The position numbers and the translations under genes are program-made. Below are positions 8,263-16,752 of a stretch of 41,887 nt of DNA, in pieces. Source of the DNA: Frankia sp. AgB32 (lineage in GTDB: Bacteria > Actinomycetota > Actinomycetes > Frankiales > Frankiaceae); assembly GCF_023243045.1 (NCBI RefSeq), contig NZ_JALKFX010000081.1, positions 1 through 41,887 on the forward strand. Reading direction: 5' to 3'. Under the pieces are notes generated by a model. It saw only the letters and a program-made list of their open reading frames with translations. It was not told the DNA's origin and made no database searches. Positions within the stretch are counted from its first letter, which is position 1; every line of letters begins with the position of its first letter.

Positions 8263-9718
8263 GCCGCAGCAGCGCCGTGGGGTCCTCCACGGCGTCGGCG
8301 ACGAAGCGCAGGAACTCCCCGGCGGTCGCGCCGTCACAGACCCGGTGGTCGAAGGTGAACGACAGCTGCACGACACTGCGCACCGCCAGCGCGCCGTCCA
8401 CCACCCAGGGACGGGAGACGATCCGCCCGACGCCGAGCATCGCCGTCTGCGGGTGGTGGATGATCGGGGTGGCGCCGTCGACGCCGAACACGCCGTAGTT
8501 GTTCAGCGTGAACGTCCCGCCGGTGAGCTGCGCCGGGCTCAGCCGGCCCGCCCGGGCGGTCCCGGTCAGGTCGGTGATCTCGGCGGCGAGCCGGGCGGTG
8601 GTGAGGTCCTGGGCGTCGCGGACGACGGGCACCGCCAGGCCGCGCGGCGTCTGCGCCGCGAAGCCGAGGTGGACGGCGTCGTGCTGGCGCACCCCGACGG
8701 CCCGTCCCGCGGCGTCGGTGACCACGGAGGAGTTCAGCGCGGGCGCGCGCAGCAACGCGGCGACGCACACCCGGGCGAGGATCGCCAGCAGCCCGATGCG
8801 CGGCTCGGCGCCCCCGGCGTTGAGCGCGTTCTTCGCTGCCAGCAGGGCCGTGGCGTCCGCGTCGACCCAGCAGGTGGCGTCGGGCACCTCCCGGCGGCTG
8901 CGGGTGAAGACCTCCGCGGCGCGCCGGCGCGGCGCGTCGAACGGTTCGAACTCCCCGCCGAGGTCGCCACCGCCACCGCCGACGTGATCGGGCGCGACAC
9001 CCTCGACGACGGAGCCGTCGATCACGGCCTCCACGTCCCGGCGCATGATCAACCCGTTCGGGCCGCTGCCGGGCAGCGCCCGCAGGTCGACGCCGTGGTC
9101 GCGGGCGAGCCGGCGGACCAGCGGCGAGACGACCGCGACGGCGGTCCCGTCCGCGCCGGCCTGCCGTACGGGCCCGGCGGAGCTGACCGGCATCCCCGAC
9201 CCGGTGGGCACGCCACCGACGGCGCCGCCCCGGCCCGCGGGCGCACCGGTGAGGCCGGACCGGGGACCCGGCGAGGAGGCCGGGCGGGTCGACGGGTGGG
9301 CGCCGGCCGGCCGGGTCGGTGCCGCCGGCGCGGCCTCCGGGCGGGGAGCCGGAATGGCGGCCCCGCCGAGGCGCCGGCGGCGCGGCCGGGGCGGTTCGGC
9401 GCGCACGCCGTAGCCGACGAGGATGTTGCCCGGGCCCGCCTCGGCGCGCGCCGGCACCGGGGCGCCCTGCTGGTCACCCACGGCGACCGTGATCAGTGCC
9501 GCCCCGACAGGGACGGCGGTGCCCGCCGGGCCGGCCAGGGAGGTCACCACCCCGGCATACGGGCAGGGCACCTCGACGAGTGCCTTGGCGGTCTCCACCT
9601 CGGCGACCGGCTGGTCGATCGTGATGACGTCGCCGACGTCGACGAACCAGCGGACCACCTCGGCGGAGGCCAGGCCCTCGCCAAGATCGGGAAGAGCGAA
9701 CTCGCGTACCTCGGCCAC
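8255..9718 (-). CDS. bkdC: Branched-chain 2-oxo acid dehydrogenase E2 (lipoyl acyltransferase)
   Basis: E2 core of the branched-chain 2-oxo acid dehydrogenase complex; it transfers the acyl group from lipoate to CoA, supplying branched primers for fatty acid and polyketide synthesis. Of 487 aa, the N-terminal lipoyl domain has the lipoylated Lys at residue 45 within VETAKALVEV. A Pro/Ala/Arg-rich linker follows, then the E1/E3-binding domain (VSPLVRRLARDHGVDL...GLIMRRDV), then the catalytic domain ending in FTFDHRVCDGA with the active His and Asp. The GTG at 9718 is only 4 bases after the bkdB stop, and GGGAG within bkdB serves as the ribosome site. Only one lipoyl domain is present. No E3 gene is in the window. 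Confidence 0.93.
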   Translation of the reverse strand: MAEVREFALPDLGEGLASAEVVRWFVDVGDVITIDQPVAEVETAKALVEVPCPYAGVVTSLAGPAGTAVPVGAALITVAVGDQQGAPVPARAEAGPGNILVGYGVRAEPPRPRRRRLGGAAIPAPRPEAAPAAPTRPAGAHPSTRPASSPGPRSGLTGAPAGRGGAVGGVPTGSGMPVSSAGPVRQAGADGTAVAVVSPLVRRLARDHGVDLRALPGSGPNGLIMRRDVEAVIDGSVVEGVAPDHVGGGGGDLGGEFEPFDAPRRRAAEVFTRSRREVPDATCWVDADATALLAAKNALNAGGAEPRIGLLAILARVCVAALLRAPALNSSVVTDAAGRAVGVRQHDAVHLGFAAQTPRGLAVPVVRDAQDLTTARLAAEITDLTGTARAGRLSPAQLTGGTFTLNNYGVFGVDGATPIIHHPQTAMLGVGRIVSRPWVVDGALAVRSVVQLSFTFDHRVCDGATAGEFLRFVADAVEDPTALLRHL

Positions 9719-9722
9719 CGGC

Positions 9723-10733
9723 TTACTGCTCCCACTGGAGTCGGGCGACCGCGTCGAGGACACGGTCGACGCTGGGCAGGTGGTGCTTCTCGAGCATCGG
9801 CGGCGGGTAGGGGATGTCGTAGCCGGTGACCCGCAGCACCGGAGCGGCGAGATGGTGGAAGCACTGCTCGCCGATGCGGGCGGCGACCTCCGCGCCGACC
9901 CCGCCGAACCCGCTCGCCTCGTGCACGACGACGGCCCGCCCGGTGGCACGCACCGCGGCGCAGACCGTCTCGTCGTCGAACGGCACCAGCGAACGCAGGT
10001 CCACCACGGCCAGATCGAGGCCGTCGGCCCGGGCCGCCTGCGCGGCGGCCAGGCAGATCGGCAGCGACGGCCCGTAGGTGATCAGTGTCGCCGACGTCCC
10101 CGCCCGCCGCACGACCGCCCGGCCGATCGGCGCCACCTGGTCCTGCGCACCGGACGTCGCACCCGCGGCCGGCTCGGTGCCGCCGGGCGGGTCCGCGGAC
10201 CAGTAGAGCCGCTTCGGTTCGAGGAAGACCACCGGGTCGTCCGAGGCGATCGCCGCCCGCAGCAACCCGTAGCCGTCCGCGACCGTCGCCGGGGTGACGA
10301 CGTGCAGCCCGGGCGTGTGCGCGTAGTAGGCCTCGCTGGAGTCGCTGTGGTGCTCGACGCCGCCGACACCGCCGCCGTAGGGCACCCGGATCGTGATCGG
10401 CAGGCCGACCCGACCGCCGGTGCGGTTGCGCATCTTCGCGACATGCGAGACGAGCTGCTCGAACGCCGGGTAGGCGAAGGCGTCGAACTGCATCTCGACG
10501 ACCGGGCGCAGCCCGTACATGGCCATCCCGATCGCGGTGCCGAGGATGCCGGCCTCGGCCAGCGGCGTGTCCAGGCAGCGGGCGGCTCCGAACTCGGCGG
10601 CCAGCCCGTCGGTGACCCGGAAGACGCCGCCGAGGGCGCCGACGTCCTCCCCGAGGACGTGCACATCGGGGTCGTCGCGCAACGAGTCCCGCAGCGCCGC
10701 GTTGAGGGCGCCCACCATCGTCGTCGGGCTCAT
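9723..10733 (-). CDS. bkdB: Branched-chain 2-oxo acid dehydrogenase E1 beta subunit
   Basis: Beta subunit of the thiamine-diphosphate E1 component, 336 aa, which pairs with BkdA to decarboxylate branched 2-oxo acids. Family motifs are VHVLGEDVGALGGVFRVT near the N-terminus, LDTPLAEAGILGTAIGMA and the HHSDSSEAYYAHTPGL segment. The C-terminal transketolase-like domain has VVDLRSLVPFDDETV and the closing GYDIPYPPP. Its ATG overlaps the bkdA stop in an ATGA arrangement (10730-10733), a sign of translational coupling and equal subunit output. Length and motifs are normal for the family. The pyruvate-type E1 is the main alternative; the gene layout and sequence type favour branched-chain substrates. 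Confidence 0.93.
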   Translation of the reverse strand: MSPTTMVGALNAALRDSLRDDPDVHVLGEDVGALGGVFRVTDGLAAEFGAARCLDTPLAEAGILGTAIGMAMYGLRPVVEMQFDAFAYPAFEQLVSHVAKMRNRTGGRVGLPITIRVPYGGGVGGVEHHSDSSEAYYAHTPGLHVVTPATVADGYGLLRAAIASDDPVVFLEPKRLYWSADPPGGTEPAAGATSGAQDQVAPIGRAVVRRAGTSATLITYGPSLPICLAAAQAARADGLDLAVVDLRSLVPFDDETVCAAVRATGRAVVVHEASGFGGVGAEVAARIGEQCFHHLAAPVLRVTGYDIPYPPPMLEKHHLPSVDRVLDAVARLQWEQ

Positions 10734-12031
10734 GCGGCACCGCCCCGGGTGGTGCCGGCGCCGGCATCGGGACCTCGGTCGTCGACACCACCGGCGGCCA
10801 GCCCGTCGGCGGTCAGGTCGTTCGCCGTCAGGTTGTCACTGTCGAACTCGTCGCCGTCGAGGTGGAAGGGGTCGTCGCCCGGGTCGTCCGCCTCGTCGGC
10901 GAGGCGGGCCGCGAGCTCGGCGGCCTGCGCGCGCAGCTGGCTGGTCGGCTCGGCGTAGACGTGCGTGAACAGCGTGGCCGGGTCGGGTTCCGGCGCGGCC
11001 TCGAACTCGGCGCGGATCCGCCCGGCGAGTTCCTCCGCGGCGCGCGCCAGCTCCGCCGCGCCGGCGTCGTCCAGCAGGCCCTGCGCCCGCAGGTGCGCGT
11101 CCAGCAGGGTGAGCGGGTCACGGGCCCGCCAGGCCTCGACCTCGCCGGCGCTGCGGTAACGCGTCGCGTCGTCGGCGTTGGTGTGCGCGTCGAGCCGGTA
11201 GGTGATCGCCTCGACCAGCACGGGCCCGCGGCCCGACCGGGCGTGCTCGACGGCATCGGAGAGCACCTGGTGCACGGCGAGCGCGTCGTTGCCGTCGACG
11301 AGCCGGCCGACCATGCCGTAGCCGACGGCCTTGTGCGCGAGCGTCGGCGCGGCGCTCTGACGCGCCAGCGGGACCGAGATCGCGTACCCGTTGTTCTGCA
11401 CGAGGAACACCACCGGCGCGCGGAGCACCGCGGCGAAGTTCAGCGCCTCGTGGAAGTCGCCCTCACTGGTGCCGCCGTCGCCGACCAGGGCCAGCGCCAC
11501 GAGCTGCTCGTCGGCGGCGGGGTTCGCGGCGGCCCGCAGACGGGCGGCGTGGGCGAGCCCGACGGCGTGCGCGGCCTGGGTGGCCAGCGGCGTCGACAGC
11601 GGAGCGATCCGGTGCTCGTACGGGTCGTAGCCGCAGTGCGCGTGCCCGCGCATCAGCGTCAGCGCGTCGATCGGCCGGACCCCGCGGGCGACGACGGCGA
11701 GGGTGTCGCGGTAGCTCGGGAACAGCCAGTCCTGGGGGCGCAGCACCATCGCCGCGCCGACCTGGCAGGCCTCCTGCCCGGTCGACGCCGGGTAGACGGC
11801 GAGCCGGCCCTGCCGCGTCAGCGTCGTGGCCTGCTGGTTGAACCGGCGGGCGAGGACGAGCCGACGGTGGAGGTCCCGCGCGAGCTCGGGATCGAACGCG
11901 GCCGCGGCCTCGGTGCCCAGGACGCGGACCGGCTCGGGGTCGGGCAGCAACGGCGCCGCGTCCCGGCGCGGGCCGTGGGAGTGCGGCGGCCCCACGAGAT
12001 CAGGCGACGTGCTGTGGTCAACGAGGGTCAT
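10730..12031 (-). CDS. bkdA: Branched-chain 2-oxo acid dehydrogenase E1 alpha subunit
   Basis: Alpha subunit of the E1 component, 433 aa, which binds thiamine diphosphate with BkdB. The cofactor motif runs from GDGGTSEGDFHEALN to VQNNGYAIS (GDG...N). PASTGQEACQVGAAMVL and DWLFPSYRD are typical of E1 alpha, and THTNADDATRYR is the regulated loop region. The last 50 residues or so are an acidic tail with a repeated DNLTANDLTADGL-like unit that I do not associate with the family core. The start is ATG 12031, with GAAGG about 8 bases upstream. First gene of the bkdABC operon; BkdB overlaps its stop by 4 bases. Confidence 0.93.
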   Translation of the reverse strand: MTLVDHSTSPDLVGPPHSHGPRRDAAPLLPDPEPVRVLGTEAAAAFDPELARDLHRRLVLARRFNQQATTLTRQGRLAVYPASTGQEACQVGAAMVLRPQDWLFPSYRDTLAVVARGVRPIDALTLMRGHAHCGYDPYEHRIAPLSTPLATQAAHAVGLAHAARLRAAANPAADEQLVALALVGDGGTSEGDFHEALNFAAVLRAPVVFLVQNNGYAISVPLARQSAAPTLAHKAVGYGMVGRLVDGNDALAVHQVLSDAVEHARSGRGPVLVEAITYRLDAHTNADDATRYRSAGEVEAWRARDPLTLLDAHLRAQGLLDDAGAAELARAAEELAGRIRAEFEAAPEPDPATLFTHVYAEPTSQLRAQAAELAARLADEADDPGDDPFHLDGDEFDSDNLTANDLTADGLAAGGVDDRGPDAGAGTTRGGAA

Positions 12032-12661
12032 TGCCCGCCTTCGGGACTCGGATGGGAATCGTGGATCGTGAAGAGATCGCGATCGGGTGACGCGATCCGC
12101 GGCGGCCGGCCGCGACGGGACTTCGGCGGCGGGCCGAGGGTGCCGTTGATGGTCGCGATCCGTCTCCAGCCACCCTTTCCGCCGCCGGCCGGTCGTGGCG
12201 GCCCGCAGAAGAGACCACACAACCCGGGTATGGCCGGCCTCTCCCGAACGATTCTCCTCGACCTTCACCCGGCTGGGCCGTGGTCATTCTCACGCCGAAC
12301 TGACAGCGATAGTGGTGTTTGTAAACGCCGGCGCCTTCGACGTTTTGTAGAAATGGCACCAAGGGGTGCCGTCCGGGTGTCGTCGGCCGCGCCGTTACGC
12401 CGCGGCGCCCCGGCGGCCACCGATAAGAACGACCAAAGGAAGAACGCAGGTCGGCGGCAACTCCGCCGGCGCCGCCACGTCGCCGTGTGCCCGGCCGTGC
12501 GGAATGACCGCGAATGCGGCAGCCCCGGAACGTGGGATTCAAAACCGTCCGTGTGCGAATTCGCGGATCCACCGTCCACGTCTCGACGGACGTCGGTTTC
12601 CCGGCCGGCGCATCCCCGCGATGATGCCCGGCGGGCCGGGTGGCGCGGCCCGAGAAAAGGC
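12032..12661. other. bkd upstream region, no gene seen
   Basis: About 630 bases between bkdA and the uppP terminator. No frame shows a recognisable protein. Local drops in GC near 12290-12360 are compatible with promoter sequence for bkdA. It includes the palindrome at 12314-12329. Confidence 0.5.
12314..12329. promoter_or_regulatory. Imperfect palindrome, possible operator upstream of bkdA
   Basis: GGTGTTTGTAAACGCC matches its own reverse complement at 12 of 16 positions, with GTTT and AAAC arms around a 2-base centre. It lies about 280 bases upstream of bkdA in the only AT-richer patch of the gap. A regulator binding site is plausible; no specific family is assigned. Confidence 0.35.
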
Positions 12662-12718
12662 GAACCCCCGGCCGCCGTCGTGGCGTCCAGGCTGGGCGCC
12701 ACGCGGGTCCGGGGGTTC
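12662..12718 (-). terminator. Nested hairpin downstream of uppP
   Basis: An outer perfect 9-base stem (GAACCCCCG at 12662-12670 with CGGGGGTTC at 12710-12718) encloses an inner hairpin at 12680-12702 (GTGGCG/CGCCAC plus CCAG/CTGG). It starts 56 bases past the uppP stop on the transcribed strand, so it probably ends uppP transcription before bkdA. It has no U-tract, as is usual in actinobacteria. Confidence 0.6.
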
Positions 12719-12774
12719 TGGCGGCGCGCCGGTCGCGCCGCGGGATCAGGACGTCAGGAGTGCTGCCGCCAGGG

Positions 12775-13611
12775 TCAGGCGTCGAGGACGCCGGCGGCGA
12801 GCATGCCGGCGAGGGCCACGGCGACGACGATGCGGTAGCAGACGAAGGCGTCGAAGGTGTGCCGGGCGACGAACTTCAGCAGCCAGGCGATCGACGCGTA
12901 GGCGACGACGAAGGAGACGACGGTGCCGACGACCACCGGCAGCACGGACACCCCGCCACCGACGGCGTCCTTGAGTTCGTAAAGCCCGGCGCCGGTCAGG
13001 GCGGGAATGGACAGGAAGAACGACAGCCGGGTCGCGGCGACCCGGTCCAGGTCGCGGATGAGGCTCGTGGAGATCGTTGCTCCGGACCGGGAGAACCCGG
13101 GGAACAACAGGGCGAGGATCTGCGACGCGCCGACCACCAGCGCGTCGGTGCGGGTGATGTCGTCCTCGCCGCGCTTGTGCTGGCCGTACCGGTCGGCGAA
13201 CCACATGAAGGCACTGCCGGCGACGAGTGACGCGGCCACCACCCACAACGACGCCAGCGGCCCGTCGATCAGCGGCTTCGTCGCGACACCGACCAGCACC
13301 ACCGGAATGGTCGCGTAGATCACCCACCAGGTGAAGGTGTAGTCCCGGTTCTGCCGCGCCTCGGCGTGGGCCAGGCCGCGGAACCAGGCGGTGACAAGGC
13401 GTCTGATGTCGGTGAAGAAGTACACCAGCACGGCGGCGATCGCGCCGACCTGGATGACGGCGGTGAAACCGACGACCGCCTTGTCGTCGACGGGGATGTT
13501 CAGCAGTCCCTCGGTGATCTTCAGGTGGCCGGTCGAGGAGACCGGCAGGAACTCGGTCAGCCCCTCCACGACGCCGAGGAGAACGGCCTGGCCAACGCTG
13601 ATGACACTCAC
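12775..13611 (-). CDS. uppP: Undecaprenyl-diphosphate phosphatase
   Basis: Integral membrane enzyme of 278 aa that dephosphorylates undecaprenyl diphosphate to recycle the lipid carrier for peptidoglycan and other wall polymers; overexpression gives bacitracin resistance. The two family signatures are present: EGLTEFLPVSSTGHL near residues 16-30 and LFPGFSRSGATIST in the second half, with SRSG catalytic residues. Seven or eight hydrophobic segments fit UppP/BacA topology. The start is GTG 13611, with AGGG about 10 bases upstream. A DedA gene lies about 205 bases upstream on the same strand; DedA proteins have been shown elsewhere to flip undecaprenyl phosphate, so a joint role in carrier recycling is reasonable. 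Confidence 0.95.
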   Translation of the reverse strand: MSVISVGQAVLLGVVEGLTEFLPVSSTGHLKITEGLLNIPVDDKAVVGFTAVIQVGAIAAVLVYFFTDIRRLVTAWFRGLAHAEARQNRDYTFTWWVIYATIPVVLVGVATKPLIDGPLASLWVVAASLVAGSAFMWFADRYGQHKRGEDDITRTDALVVGASQILALLFPGFSRSGATISTSLIRDLDRVAATRLSFFLSIPALTGAGLYELKDAVGGGVSVLPVVVGTVVSFVVAYASIAWLLKFVARHTFDAFVCYRIVVAVALAGMLAAGVLDA

Positions 13612-13816
13612 GCGATCATTACCCTAAGTGGTCCAGGCGCGGCGGCAGGCCCGCGCGGTCGGAGGCCGGCGGCAGGCGGGCACGGGCCGCCGCGCCGGCG
13701 TCCCGCCCCCGCTCAAGCCGGCTGAGGTCTGGTCAGAACCGCACAGTAGAACACCGTGCGTGTGCGCCCGATGTGAGGGTCGACGACGCCCGCGGCCCTG
13801 GCCGGTGTCCGGCCGA

Positions 13817-14536
13817 TCATGGTGGGGGCATCCGGACACCGCTGGTCGGGGTCCCCGGGGCGGCTTCGGTCACCACCACCGGCGGCGGAGCGTCGCCGCG
13901 GCGGTGGCCGCCGCGCCGGTGGCCGCGGTACTCGCGTACCACCGGGATGGCGGACAGTGCCACGATCGCCAGCGAGATGGGGATCATGTACCGCTCGATC
14001 GGGATCGTCTGGCCGAGCGCGTAACCGAGCAGGGTCACCCCGGCCGCCCACAGCACCCCGCCGAGCATGTTGTACGCGGTGAACAGCCGCGCGGGTATCC
14101 CGACGACGCCGGCCAGCGGGTTCATGAACGTCCGCACGACCGGCACGAACCGGGCCAGCACGACGGCGCGCCCGAAGCCGTACCGGTCCAGTACCTCACG
14201 GGCCCGCTCGACGTACTCCCGCCGGAACAACCGCGAGTCAGGACGGTCGAACAGCCGCGGCCCGGCCCGCCGGCCGATCAGATAGCCGGTCTGGGCCCCG
14301 GCGATGGCGGCGAGCACGACCCCCGGCAGAACGGCACCGAGGTGCAGGTGCGGCCCCGACGACGCCGACCCGGCCGCGCACAGCGCACCCGCGAGGAACA
14401 ACAGGGAGTCGCCGGGCAGGAAGAAGCCGACGAACAGCCCGGTCTCGGCGAAGACCACCACCATGAGGCCGAGCAGGCCGACCGACGAGGCGATCGACGA
14501 CGGGTCGAGAACATTGAGCGCGAGAATGTCGGGCAT
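13817..14536 (-). CDS. DedA-family membrane protein (VTT domain)
   Basis: Polytopic membrane protein of 239 aa. The DedA signature is clear: VFAETGLFVGFFLPGDSLLF near residues 28-47 and RFVPVVRTFMNPLAGV in the second half, with re-entrant-loop-like hydrophobic segments and a basic/His-rich cytoplasmic tail. Some DedA proteins transport undecaprenyl phosphate back across the membrane, others affect envelope stress or drug resistance; the neighbouring uppP favours the first. The ATG at 14536 lies 7 bases after the stop of the upstream COG4705-like gene, so these two form an operon, perhaps extending to uppP. The exact substrate cannot be read from sequence. Confidence 0.88.
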   Translation of the reverse strand: MPDILALNVLDPSSIASSVGLLGLMVVVFAETGLFVGFFLPGDSLLFLAGALCAAGSASSGPHLHLGAVLPGVVLAAIAGAQTGYLIGRRAGPRLFDRPDSRLFRREYVERAREVLDRYGFGRAVVLARFVPVVRTFMNPLAGVVGIPARLFTAYNMLGGVLWAAGVTLLGYALGQTIPIERYMIPISLAIVALSAIPVVREYRGHRRGGHRRGDAPPPVVVTEAAPGTPTSGVRMPPP

Positions 14537-14543
14537 GCCGGCC

Positions 14544-15557
14544 TCAGCCCTGCTGGCCGTGACGGCCCGGGCCGCCAGGATCGACGTCGAGGGGGCGAAC
14601 CCGCAGGGGACCGGTCCGCTCGGCGTCGGCGAACCCGTCGTCGGTCCAGCCGTCGTCGGTCCAGCCCGGCCTGTTCCAGCCGGTCTCGTTCCCGCCGAAC
14701 TCGTTTCCGCCGGGGGCGACGCGCCGCGCGTCGCGCCAGCCTGTGTCGCTCCGGGTGGGCAGGGGGATGCGGGCGGCGGTCGCCGGTTCGGTGACCGTGG
14801 GGCGCTGCACGTCGCGGCGGGAGTGGGCGGCGTAGGCGACGAGGCCGATGATGAGGACCGTCGCGACCGCGCTCACCACGCCGTCGCCGAGGCCGACGCC
14901 GTGGCGGTGCGCAGGCTTGCCGAGCCAGTCGGCGAACGACGCGCCCAGCGGGCGGGTGACGACGTAGGCGGCCCAGAACGCGGCCACCTCGCCGAGGCCG
15001 AACCAGCGCCGGGCGATCACCGGCACGACGATGATCGCCGCGAACATCAGGCCCGACGGCAGGAACCCGAGATGCAGGGTGCTGGCCGTGACGTCACCGA
15101 GGGCGGTGCCGAGGGCGAAGGTGGCCAGCACCGTCAGCCAGTAGTAGGTCTCCCGGCGGCGGGTGACGATCGAGTGGATCGACAGCGTCCCCTCGACACG
15201 GTGCCACCGCCACAGGACCACGGCGAGCACGATCGCGTAGAACACCGCGGAGCCGACATGGCCGATCGGCGGCCCGTCGGCGGCCATCGTGCCGAACACG
15301 GCGAGCATGACCACCGCGAACCAGTAGACCGACGCCCGGTAGCGCGGGGCGCGTAGCTGCAGCGCCATGGCGACGGCGAACCCGACGACGCCGACCGCCG
15401 CGGCGAGGACCAGGTTCACCCCGGCGAGGAAGTCCGCCGTGGCCTCCCCCATCCCGGTCGAGAGGATCTTGATGGTCCAGAACAGCGCCGTGATCTCCGG
15501 GACCTTGGCCGCGAGGGGTTCCCGGCGACGAGCCCGGTGGGACGGGGACAGTGGCAT
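14544..15557 (-). CDS. COG4705-like polytopic membrane protein
   Basis: A 337-residue protein with about eight hydrophobic segments. The opening KVPEITALFWTIKILSTGMG and the later ETYYWLTVLATFALGTALGD form an internal repeat that I associate with the uncharacterised membrane-anchored COG4705 family. The C-terminal 90 residues or so are hydrophilic, with a GWTDDGWTDDG repeat, and probably cytoplasmic. ATG 15557 is chosen for the GGAAAGAG about 8 bases upstream and because KVPEIT should lie near the N-terminus; the longer frame upstream is not conserved-looking. It is 7 bases ahead of the DedA gene, so co-transcribed. The function is unknown; an envelope or transport role is only inferred from the neighbours. 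Confidence 0.72.
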   Translation of the reverse strand: MPLSPSHRARRREPLAAKVPEITALFWTIKILSTGMGEATADFLAGVNLVLAAAVGVVGFAVAMALQLRAPRYRASVYWFAVVMLAVFGTMAADGPPIGHVGSAVFYAIVLAVVLWRWHRVEGTLSIHSIVTRRRETYYWLTVLATFALGTALGDVTASTLHLGFLPSGLMFAAIIVVPVIARRWFGLGEVAAFWAAYVVTRPLGASFADWLGKPAHRHGVGLGDGVVSAVATVLIIGLVAYAAHSRRDVQRPTVTEPATAARIPLPTRSDTGWRDARRVAPGGNEFGGNETGWNRPGWTDDGWTDDGFADAERTGPLRVRPLDVDPGGPGRHGQQG

Positions 15558-15838
15558 CGGGTGCTCTTTCCGGTGGTGGGGGTAGGAGGGACGCCAGCCG
15601 GCCGCCGGCCGGGTCAACCCGGACATGGGCCTGCACGACGCACACCATCACGGAGGCGATGTGAGGACCGTGTGCGCAGGAGCGTCCGTACGTCTCCTCA
15701 TGCCGCTGTTGATCTTCGGTGCGAAGGGGGCGTGGCCGCGCGGAGGGTCCAGCCCGCCGGCAACTCGTCGGGTCGCCCCACTGGTGTCCGGTTGGCGCCG
15801 GTGTGTGAGAATTTCCGGGCTGTCACGCTACGTGAGAG

Positions 15839-16738
15839 ATGCCAGGATTCGTTGGAGGGATGACACTGATACCGGCAGGTGGTGCAGCGAAAAGAGTCTT
15901 CCGTACCTTTTTCTCCCTTGCCCTGGTCACCGCGGTGATCGGGTGCTCGGGGAAGGCGGCGGCACCCCCACCGGCAGCTACGAGCCCGGCCCGACCAGCT
16001 GTGATCAACCGGGCGATCCGCGCGGTGAATCTCGGCAACCTCGAATGGTTCGACGACGCGACCTCGGCGACCATCCGCCTCACGAATGGCCGGGGCGAAC
16101 GGTTGGCCGACGTTGTGGAGGGGCGGATCACCTCGACCATGACAGGTCCGGTCGTCTACGCCGATGTCGACGGCGATGGCGACGAGGACGCGGCGGCCGG
16201 CCTGCACAGCGTGGGCGAGCAGCTGGTCGCCGACTCCTGGTCCGTGTGGCTCTGGCAGGACGGACGGCCCCTGCAGGTCCGCCGCCCGATCGCTGTCACC
16301 AGCCGTTGTGACAAGCCCATTGAATCCGTCGCCGCCGAACCGACGGGTTTCCGCGTTCGCGCGTTTGTCGCAATCCGAGGTGATGACTGCGCCACCGGTG
16401 GGTCGCTGCCCGTCACGTATGTCGCCGCGGTCCGGGATGGATGGCCGGTGCGGATCGAGCCTACCTACGGACCGATCGAGACCTGCGATCCGCGGTACCT
16501 GATCCACCCGGTGCGGCCGCAGGGCGCCACGGTGCTGCGGACCTCGCAGGACGACAGATCGCCTGCCGTCACCGCGACGACGCGTTTCAGTCGTCTTCTC
16601 GTCAACTGGGTGGATGCCAGCCCGTACCTGGAGCCCGGGGAGTCGACAAGGTGGGTACTGTTACTTGCCGAAAAGAAGTCCGGGAAAACAACTCGACAAT
16701 GGTGCGGCTGGGTTCGACTTTCCTATCCGCTCTCCTGA
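15839..16738 (+). CDS. Secreted lipoprotein with acidic DxDGDGD loop
   Basis: A 299-aa protein. The N-terminus has a basic patch, a hydrophobic core (FFSLALVTAVIG) and a lipobox VIGC with Cys36, so it should be lipid-anchored outside the membrane. Residues 107-116 read YADVDGDGDEDA, an EF-hand/FG-GAP-like calcium loop that usually sits in beta-propeller or dockerin-like repeats, though only one copy is visible. The remainder is beta-rich with several Cys. I used ATG 15839; ATG 15860 is also in frame but directly abuts GGAGGG, which leaves no spacer. The stop is 14 bases from the stop of the convergent kinase. No named family recognised; possibly a sensor partner of that kinase. Confidence 0.6.
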   Translation: MPGFVGGMTLIPAGGAAKRVFRTFFSLALVTAVIGCSGKAAAPPPAATSPARPAVINRAIRAVNLGNLEWFDDATSATIRLTNGRGERLADVVEGRITSTMTGPVVYADVDGDGDEDAAAGLHSVGEQLVADSWSVWLWQDGRPLQVRRPIAVTSRCDKPIESVAAEPTGFRVRAFVAIRGDDCATGGSLPVTYVAAVRDGWPVRIEPTYGPIETCDPRYLIHPVRPQGATVLRTSQDDRSPAVTATTRFSRLLVNWVDASPYLEPGESTRWVLLLAEKKSGKTTRQWCGWVRLSYPLS

Positions 16739-16752
16739 GGAGCAGGCCGGAG

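Noticed and set aside
14304-15356. A 350-aa plus-strand frame
   Set aside because: It covers the COG4705-like and DedA genes on the other strand; its Arg/Asp/His-rich composition is a shadow pattern.
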